Shown here one piece after another: positions 58,399 through 64,000 of a DNA stretch of 64,000 nt. Origin of the DNA: Hydrangea macrophylla (lineage: Eukaryota > Streptophyta > Magnoliopsida > Cornales > Hydrangeaceae); assembly GCA_033977485.1 (NCBI GenBank), contig CM066983.1, positions 62,971,010-63,035,009 on the forward strand. Reading direction: 5' to 3'. Numbering within the stretch: position 1 is the first letter of the stretch; each line of letters starts with the position of its first letter. A model generated the notes under the pieces. It saw only the letters and a list, made by a program, of their open reading frames with translations. It was not told the DNA's origin and ran no database searches. Position numbers and translations under genes: made by a program.

Positions 58399-59830
58399 AT
58401 GCCTCCAAACAAGAGTGAGAAGACTGCACATCAGGCCAACCGGAATGTTCCGCCGGCCCCGGCACTGGCTGCGGCAGTGATGACATCTGAGCAGATCACC
58501 GCGACCCTCACACAACTCTTGGAGGGCCAGCATCAAATCCAGCAATAGATCGAAGCCCTGCTGGCTTAGCAAAGCAGTCCTCCAGTGGCCGGGAAATGAC
58601 CCGGGAACCGATCTTAACCAGACAACATGCCCGAGCCAACTCGTCCCGCGTTGAGGATACCAGAGACATCAACAATAGGCGTACTATCCGAGAGGAAAGG
58701 CAGGAGTATATGGCTTGGGAATCAGTCCAGGGTCACTCGGTCAAGAGCCGAGTTGTCCCTAGGCACACGATTACCCGGAGTCATAACCGAGCCCGATCCC
58801 AGAGGATAGCACACCGCCATGAAGAAGAAGCATCTTCCACCAACCCGACCAACCCCTCGGATACCGGTCGGGAAGGAGTGGAAGCCCGAATCAAGGACTT
58901 GCAGAAGCAGATTGACGGAGTGGCCAAAAAGCTTGGTCAAAATCGTGCTCAGATACCGAGACAGACTCACCGTTCTCTAGCCAGATCACGAGATTCTCCA
59001 TCCCGCGCAAATTCAAGTAGTCTCGCTTGGATTCATACAATGGCTCGAGGAGCCCGATCGACCATATCCGGACCTACAGGGCTCGGATGGCCCTGGCTAC
59101 CCAAGCCGACGAGCTATACTGCTTGCCCTTTCCCAACACTTTGAAAGGCCCAGTCGCCCAATGGTTCTACTCCTTAAAACTCTGATCGGTACGTAGTTTC
59201 AAGCAACTCAGCAAGCAGTTCATCAACCAGTTCGCCTGTATGCATAAACGGCCAAAGCCTGACATGTGGCTGCTGACGGTCAGACAATGGAATAATGAGT
59301 CGTTCAAGGAGTTCACCGACTGTTCAACCAACAGAAGCTTCAAATCCACAATCTAAACTAGACAGTCGCCATTATAGCCTTCTGCTCGGGAGTTCAACAC
59401 ACCAAGTGCGCCGCATCGTTCCACAGAAACCGACCGGAAACTTTGGTTGAGCTCTCTGAGAGGGTTGGAAGATACATCGACACTAAAGAATTTCTAAAGA
59501 CCAAAGACCCCGGGCAAATGGACGACGAGCCTTCCAATAGTAAGCGAACGCGAGAATAGCCCGGGAAGAGCAATGCAAATAAGCTCGACAGCTCTGACCG
59601 TTCTCTCAATTCACAATGGTCCAAGTCCGACAGCCCCGACCCGACCTCTAGTTCACAGAAGTCCGGGTTAGGCAGCCCCGACCGGACCTCCAGCTCACAG
59701 CAAGCAGGGTTCGATAGTCCCGACTCGACCTCCAGTTTACATCGATCAGGATCAAGCAGTTTTGACTTTGCCTCCAGTACAGAGAAATCAGGAGCCCGAC
59801 AATCCTGATCCGACCCCCTATCTCCATCAT
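58399..59830 (+). pseudogene. Decayed gag of the gag-only element
   Basis: Several frames are needed. MPPNKSEKTAHQANRN and TATLTQLLEGQHQIQ open it (58399-58545), then a TAG and another TAG near 58567. An Arg/Ser-rich part with a coiled-coil-like VEARIKDLQKQIDGVAKKLG follows (about 58880-58940). The gag core is recognised at about 59190-59340 (FKQLSKQFINQFACMHKRPK, WLLTVRQWNNESFKEFTD) and 59400-59500 (CAASFHRNRPETLVELSERV). The C-terminal part holds five 42-bp repeats (59590-59799). No zinc knuckle is seen. Confidence 0.75.
59590..59799 (+). repeat. 42-bp coding repeat, five units
   Basis: Units 59590, 59632, 59674, 59716 and 59758, each 14 codons of the type SPD(P/R/S)TSSSQKSGLG. The period is a multiple of three, so the array evolved within a reading frame. 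Confidence 0.85.
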
Positions 59831-59904
59831 TTTAGATGAGCCCAACTACAGTGGTACTTGCCTGATCACCACATGAGGCTCCACCGATTGTCAGAGAGCT
59901 CTTA

Positions 59905-60024
59905 CAAAGACCTCGGGCCTAAGCTTGAGGCATACAAAGACCTCGGGCCTAACCCCGAGGCATCCAAAGACCTCGGGCCTAACCCCGAGGCATCCAAAGA
60001 CCTCGGGCCTAACCTCGCGACGAC
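59905..60024. repeat. 30-bp tandem repeat, four units
   Basis: Units at 59905, 59935, 59965 and 59995, each starting CAAAGACCTCGGGCCTAA and followed by CCCCGAGGCAT. Each contains a CCTCGGG...CCCGAGG inverted repeat. A related piece recurs near 60052. Confidence 0.9.
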
Positions 60025-60816
60025 CAAAGACCACTGTTACGCAGTTGGCAAAAGACCTCGGGTTTACCCCCGGGGCATCGGCTTTGGTTAGGTCCAATCG
60101 ACGATGAGGGCAAACCCCCTAGGTGGCTGATGATGGCAAGCTTCAAAAGACCCTGCAACCACCGTGTTCCAAGTCGATTACCTACAGTCATAACCTCTGT
60201 AAGACCCTCGTCTTAGCGAAAGCTAGGGGGCCAAGATGGCGCAATGAGCTAAATAGGCAATCACACCGGGTATCTACAGGCCTCGCAAATAACTAAGTCA
60301 AAATCTTGGACAACCCGAGCACCTACAGTACTCAAAGGCATTAACTCCACTTAGGTCCAAACCAATGATAGAGGTGAGTAAAATCTCTTAGGTTGGCCCA
60401 TGATAGAGGAGTAAAAAGGACCCTACAGGGACACGCTCTAGGTCGACTCCACCAACATGGTCAAGCTCTTCTCCCAACAGTCTTGATGAAGGCTGGCTGG
60501 GCAGAAGACAACCATCCTGGGGAGTTAACATAAAAGGACACTAAAGTAATACGCTTTAGGTCGGCTTTTCCAACATGGTCAAATTCTTCTACCCACAACC
60601 TTGACGAAGGTTCACGGGTAGAAGATAACCATCCTGGAAGCTAACTCAAGCAAAAAGACTCTGAATTAGGCCGGGTCTCAACTCCCGGTCAGTTTTCGAG
60701 CACTCACAAGACTCAGAAGCTTCAAGGCAGCTTCCCGAGCACTCAGACTGGTATCAGGCAGATTTCCAAACTTGCCCCGATATAGCATCTAGCCAACCTT
60801 GGAAATGGGGGGCAAC
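60025..60816 (+). other. Non-coding 3' part of the gag-only element
   Basis: No ORF of note. Two similar blocks with CTTCAGGTCGGC-like, CCAACATGGTCAA and ATAACCATCCTGG-type pieces occur near 60415-60515 and 60535-60640, an imperfect duplication of about 120 bp. The polypurine tract closes it. Confidence 0.6.
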
Positions 60817-61482
60817 TGATACACCCAAAATCAGCCCATGCCCGAGCGGTTCTATTCTATAACTACTGACAAGCATCTTCCCGAGCGGGTTGGTCAACCT
60901 GATGCGTCCCGAACGGTTCATCCACGACCTGGTCAACGAGTCAGGAAGACCGTACAGGCACATCCCACTGCGGGAATAGCTCATCCGGGCCCACAGGCAT
61001 GATCCCGAGCATTCCGGGCAGTTTCCTACTCAATCTAGAAGACTAATGGAAAGTGCAAACAATTTCCTAATCCAATTAGGAAAACCCCACAATTAATGTC
61101 AATCAATCCTAATACAATTAGGAAACTTACTTGATTGCTGTCAATCACATCCTAATTGGATTATATTTCCTTATCCATGTACGAGTAGGTCTCTTACATC
61201 TATAAAAGTGACCTCTCACCCCCCATTGAAGGGGTCGATTTTTCAGTCTACACAGCACCTCTATAACATTCATCAACATGCCCGAACGGCCTTTGGTAGC
61301 TCCAGACTTGTTGGTTCACCACAGGCCCCCGACTCTTTTACAATATAGTGAACATGCTCAGACACACACGTGAACGTAGGTACCTTCATTAACAGGGCCG
61401 AACCACATGCAAAAAACCAGTCTCTCACTCTCTCTCCCCTAAACTTGCTCTAATTTACTTTAACCAAATTTTGGCATCATCA
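60817..61482 (+). repeat. 3' LTR of the gag-only element
   Basis: 666 bp, homologous along its length to 57675-58338 with many substitutions. Confidence 0.95.
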
Positions 61483-61677
61483 CAAAGTTAATAGATTCTG
61501 TTTTAAATACTATGCCTTTTCTACCTAAAACAGAGAATAGTTGTTTTGGTGCTTTTGAACTTAAAGTAGAAATTTAAAAGGACAATTCTATGAACCTCTA
61601 CACAATTTTTGTGCACAACTTTAAAAAATGTGTCTATCTCTTTCTCTCTCTCTCTCATGTGTCACAGTGGGGTCTAC

Positions 61678-62814
61678 TAGGGGTGGGCATACTTCGGGCC
61701 AACCCGAAAAACCAACCCGAACCCGAAAATTTTCAAACTTTGGTTCGGTTATTTTTTAAACTGAACTTATTTTAGCTCGAAATCGAACTATATTTACTAG
61801 TTTGGTTCGGTTTTCGGAAAGGAAAATAATTTCGGTTCGAAACCGAATATCCAAAATTTAGGGAATATATAAAAACTACTCCATGTTTTAGAAATTAGGG
61901 TTAAACTTTCAATATTCACATTCACTCCTCAGTCTCCTCCCACAGTCCCACCCCTATGGTTGAAAACCCTCCTCGTCTCGTCCTTGGCCTCAACTCACGC
62001 AGACACAGACAGACAGAGTCGCAAACTCGCAGCGGCAGCCGGCAGACCAAGACCTTCACTGAGTTCACTCCTTCCAGCGGCAACGAGCCGGCCGGCGACT
62101 GCTCCGAGGTGCGCAGAGCCGCAGGCCCGCGGACAGATAGATCTCTCATCTCACTATCTTAGCAGTTTAGAATTATGTGCTTTTTCTTCTTCCATTTTTC
62201 AAAAGCACTCCAATGTTATTTTTCATAAGCACTCCAATGTCATTTGCTTACTTCAAATATGACTTATGTGCTTTTTCTTCTTCCATTTTTAAATTTGACT
62301 AATGAATTCTTGAATTTAGGGACTATTCTCTCTCTCTCTCTCAATATATATATATACAGTATATATATGTGTGTGTGTATCAGTGTATAACAATGTGTGT
62401 GTGTGTGTGTGTCTATGTGTGTCGGTGTGAGATCTGAGCATCCAAAGTGGGTTTTGTCTATTGTGCTCAATTGAATCAATTGATGTCATTATGTCAATAC
62501 GAAGTGAGATCTGAGCATCCAAAGTGGGTTCTTGATTTAGCACTTTTAAAATCTGATTTTCTATGTTGTTGATTTTGTCAATCCAAGTGCTGATTCAATT
62601 CTTTATTTGATTGGTTAGATTCATATGAGAACATCTTGACTGAATTTCGAAAACCGAACTTCAAACCCAAACCAAAGTAAAAGTTCGAAAACCGAACTGA
62701 ATTTTTGAAGATTAGTTCAGTTTAGATTTCAGTACCATTTTAGCCAACCCGAACCCGAACAACCCAAACCGAACTTTTCAGTTCGAACCCGAACCACCCG
62801 ATTGCCCACCCCTA
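61678..62814. mobile_element. Non-autonomous hAT-like element, 1137 bp, TSD GGGTCTAC
   Basis: Terminal inverted repeats TAGGGGTGGGCA / TGCCCACCCCTA, flanked by the 8-bp duplication GGGTCTAC (61670-61677 and 62815-62822), the size typical of hAT. Subterminal regions on both sides carry many CCGAAC/GTTCGG motifs. The interior (61920-62630) has GC-rich sequence near 61950-62130, (TA)n, (TG)n and a duplicated GTGAGATCTGAGCATCCAAAG (62424 and 62503). No transposase. Confidence 0.9.
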
Positions 62815-62822
62815 GGGTCTAC

Positions 62823-63440
62823 TGATATCACAGGAGAGATATTGACATTTTTTTGTGCACCAAATTTTATCTAATTTAAAATGCGTATAAATGACATCTC
62901 ATAATGACTCACCTAAATCTTGGGCTAATAAGGTATTTGAACAAGGGAAATCCATTTAACATTTCTTTTTAGGGCCATTTTCACTTTACTACCTATGAAT
63001 AGCAAGGTTTTTTCAAACATGTATGTTATGTTTTGACAAAATCTGGATCATAGTTTTTTTAAGTTTTATGTAAACTTACCCATTGTAACAAATTTGTACT
63101 TATGGTTTCTTTTGTACTCTTGTTTTACAGGTACATGAGGAATAAGGAGCATAGAATTTCTGCATTAGTTATCTTTTGTCTGACTCTATTCCCAACTAGT
63201 AGGAAACACTTCTAGACTTTTTATGACTTTCCATGTATCAAGATATTGTGGAGATTTTAATGTTTTGATGTTTTGGGATGTAGACTATTACTTATTACTA
63301 TTGTGGTTATAATTTTATTTGGGTGTTGCATTTTTTTTTTTTTTTTTTTGCATTTTTCAGCAAAATAAATTCGAGAAACAGGTTCAATTAGGTACCATGC
63401 AAGAAATAATTACAAATTATTTCATTCATCACAACTATAA
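62823..63440 (+). other. CACTA interior near the right end; no gene named
   Basis: AT-rich. An exon-like acceptor, TTGTTTTACAG, ends at 63130 and is followed by about 90 coding-like bases, but nothing is recognised. A T19 run lies at 63331-63349. Confidence 0.35.
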
Positions 63441-63444
63441 CTTG

Positions 63445-63850
63445 TAATCACGGTTATAATGTTTGTTGAAAAAGGTAAAATATTAAAAAGTGCATTTAGT
63501 GATGGTTTACAAACTGTGACTATTCCTCCCGTGTTATTTAAACGAACCATTAGCCGCGGTTTCTAGACTATTGTAAATACAACAGGCAATACCCACGGTT
63601 TCCTCAATTGTCGCCCCAACCGTCGCATAAAATACAAGAATCTAACACTTTTGGTAAATCATTTACGACGGGTGTAACCGTCGCAAAAACTGTGCGTAAA
63701 ACTATTCGCCACAGTTTACCAACCGTGGCGTATCAATAACCACAGCCACAAATTCCACGAGTGGAAAAACTGTGGTAAAACCGTCGTAAAAGGTTTTTCC
63801 CACGGTTTCTACTACCTTTGGCGACGGTTTTTGAACCATCGCGGAAGGTC
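63445..63850. repeat. CACTA right subterminal repeats
   Basis: Many copies in both orientations of CCACGGTTT, CCGTCGC(A)AAA, ACCGTGGC and similar 10-mers, matching the left-end motifs. The array is denser here than at the left end. Confidence 0.8.
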
Positions 63851-64000
63851 GTTTTTCTTGTAGTGGATTCATTTTATTTAGAAATACCAAATCCTTTACA
63901 AATGCACAAAAGTTGTGTGATCTAGTGTTGGTTTACATATTCCCAATTCCCTTAAATCATTTCATCCAAATATTTCATGCTTTTAGATAACTTAGATTAA

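Larger units (their letters stand above)
57675..61482 (+). mobile_element. Gag-only LTR retrotransposon, 3808 bp, TSD CAAAG
   Basis: LTRs 57675-58338 (664 bp) and 60817-61482 (666 bp) start TGATACACCC and end CATCATCA; CAAAG repeats lie at 57670-57674 and 61483-61487. The primer site TGGCGCCGTCTGTGGGAA starts at 58342 and the polypurine tract AAATGGGGGGCAAC ends at 60816. A TATA box, TATAAAAG, is at 58059-58066. The interior of 2.5 kb has a decayed gag and no protease, RT or integrase. LTRs differ at many sites (several per 100 bp). It is a non-autonomous Ty3/gypsy derivative, likely Tat-related by its gag and primer site. Confidence 0.95.
38105..63865. mobile_element. CACTA (En/Spm-type) transposon, 25.8 kb with guests, TSD GAT
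   Basis: The left end CACTACAAAAAAAACAGC and right end TTTTTCTTGTAGTG are the CACTA terminal inverted repeats, flanked by the 3-bp duplication GAT (38102-38104 and 63866-63868). The 5' LTR of the Athila element shows the unoccupied region at about 13740. Both ends carry many subterminal CCGTGG/CCACGG motifs. Removing five nested elements with their duplications (two Mutator-like, one Tat-like, one gag-only, one hAT-like; 21,438 bp) leaves about 4.3 kb. No TNP-type transposase is recognisable, so it is non-autonomous; it holds receptor-kinase exons. Confidence 0.85.
35354..64000 (+). mobile_element. Athila 3' LTR, rearranged, split by a CACTA element, runs off the window
   Basis: It starts TGACAAACATTGAATATTGC like the 5' LTR and follows it through the TATA region (CTATAAATT, 35917-35925), the empty copia site (about 36192) and the tRNA-like unit (37915-38020). 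At 38105 the CACTA element begins; the LTR resumes at 63866 (AAATCCTTTACAAATGC, matching 13744 onward) and continues to 64000. Between 36361 and 37206 it carries an inverted duplication and a foreign LTR fragment in place of about 65 bp of 5' LTR sequence. The true LTR end and its target duplication are outside the window. Confidence 0.85.

Noticed and set aside
59858..60091. ORFs over the 30-bp array on both strands
   Set aside because: A period divisible by three keeps all frames open; no sign of a protein outside the array.
63331..63349. T19 run as the tail of a minus-strand LINE or SINE
   Set aside because: No adjacent LINE/SINE body or target duplication was found; it lies in plain CACTA interior.

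Overview
This window is plant nuclear DNA, almost certainly angiosperm, made of transposable elements inserted into one another. I find no intact host gene. The families seen (Athila-like and Tat-like Ty3/gypsy, a chromodomain Ty3/gypsy remnant, Ty1/copia, TRIM, CACTA, Mutator-like foldbacks, hAT) and the only host-gene trace, a broken receptor-like kinase fragment, all point to a plant. I cannot name the species.

Layout. Positions 1-3567 are the right part of an LTR that holds a 2.2-kb solo LTR (431-2596, target duplication AAAGT). Positions 4355-6197 are the integrase/chromodomain end and partial LTR of an old chromovirus. An Athila-like element starts at 6198 and is still running at 64000. 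Its 5' LTR is 6198-14249, its tRNA-Asp-type primer site is at 14256, its broken gag-pol lies at 14773-21302, its non-coding 3' region at 32368-35353, and its 3' LTR starts at 35354.

Four insertions split the Athila element. (1) A copia element, 7086-12640, TSD CCTTT, sits in the 5' LTR. (2) A 1.09-kb TRIM, 18168-19261, TSD GTCTT, with identical LTRs, sits in the RT gene. (3) A minus-strand, apparently non-coding LTR element (LARD-like), 21390-32362, TSD TTTTA, sits in the 3' region; one of its LTRs holds a 1.6-kb Athila-type solo LTR (23924-25556, TSD GTGCC). (4) A CACTA transposon, 38105-63865, TSD GAT, sits in the 3' LTR. The CACTA carries two long-inverted-repeat Mutator-like elements (9-bp TSDs), a 14.6-kb Tat-like retrotransposon (41681-56260, TSD AGTAC), a gag-only LTR element (57675-61482, TSD CAAAG), a hAT-like element (61678-62814, TSD GGGTCTAC) and exons of the kinase. 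Without its guests the CACTA is about 4.3 kb. Several boundaries are confirmed by an uninterrupted paralogous copy elsewhere in the window.

Most interesting points: the copia gag appears to start from an ATG inside the 5' LTR, with a predicted 1137-nt intron that removes the primer-binding site; the Tat-like element carries a long antisense, spliced plant-mobile-domain ORF plus a second antisense ORF; the Athila LTR contains a tRNA-like hairpin with Pol III A and B boxes; two unrelated solo LTRs carry pairs of CpG-containing palindromes about 20 bp apart; and the nonsense codons in the dead ORFs are largely of the kind expected from C-to-T decay of methylated DNA. All boundaries were read by eye; lineage names are from motif recognition, not from database searches.
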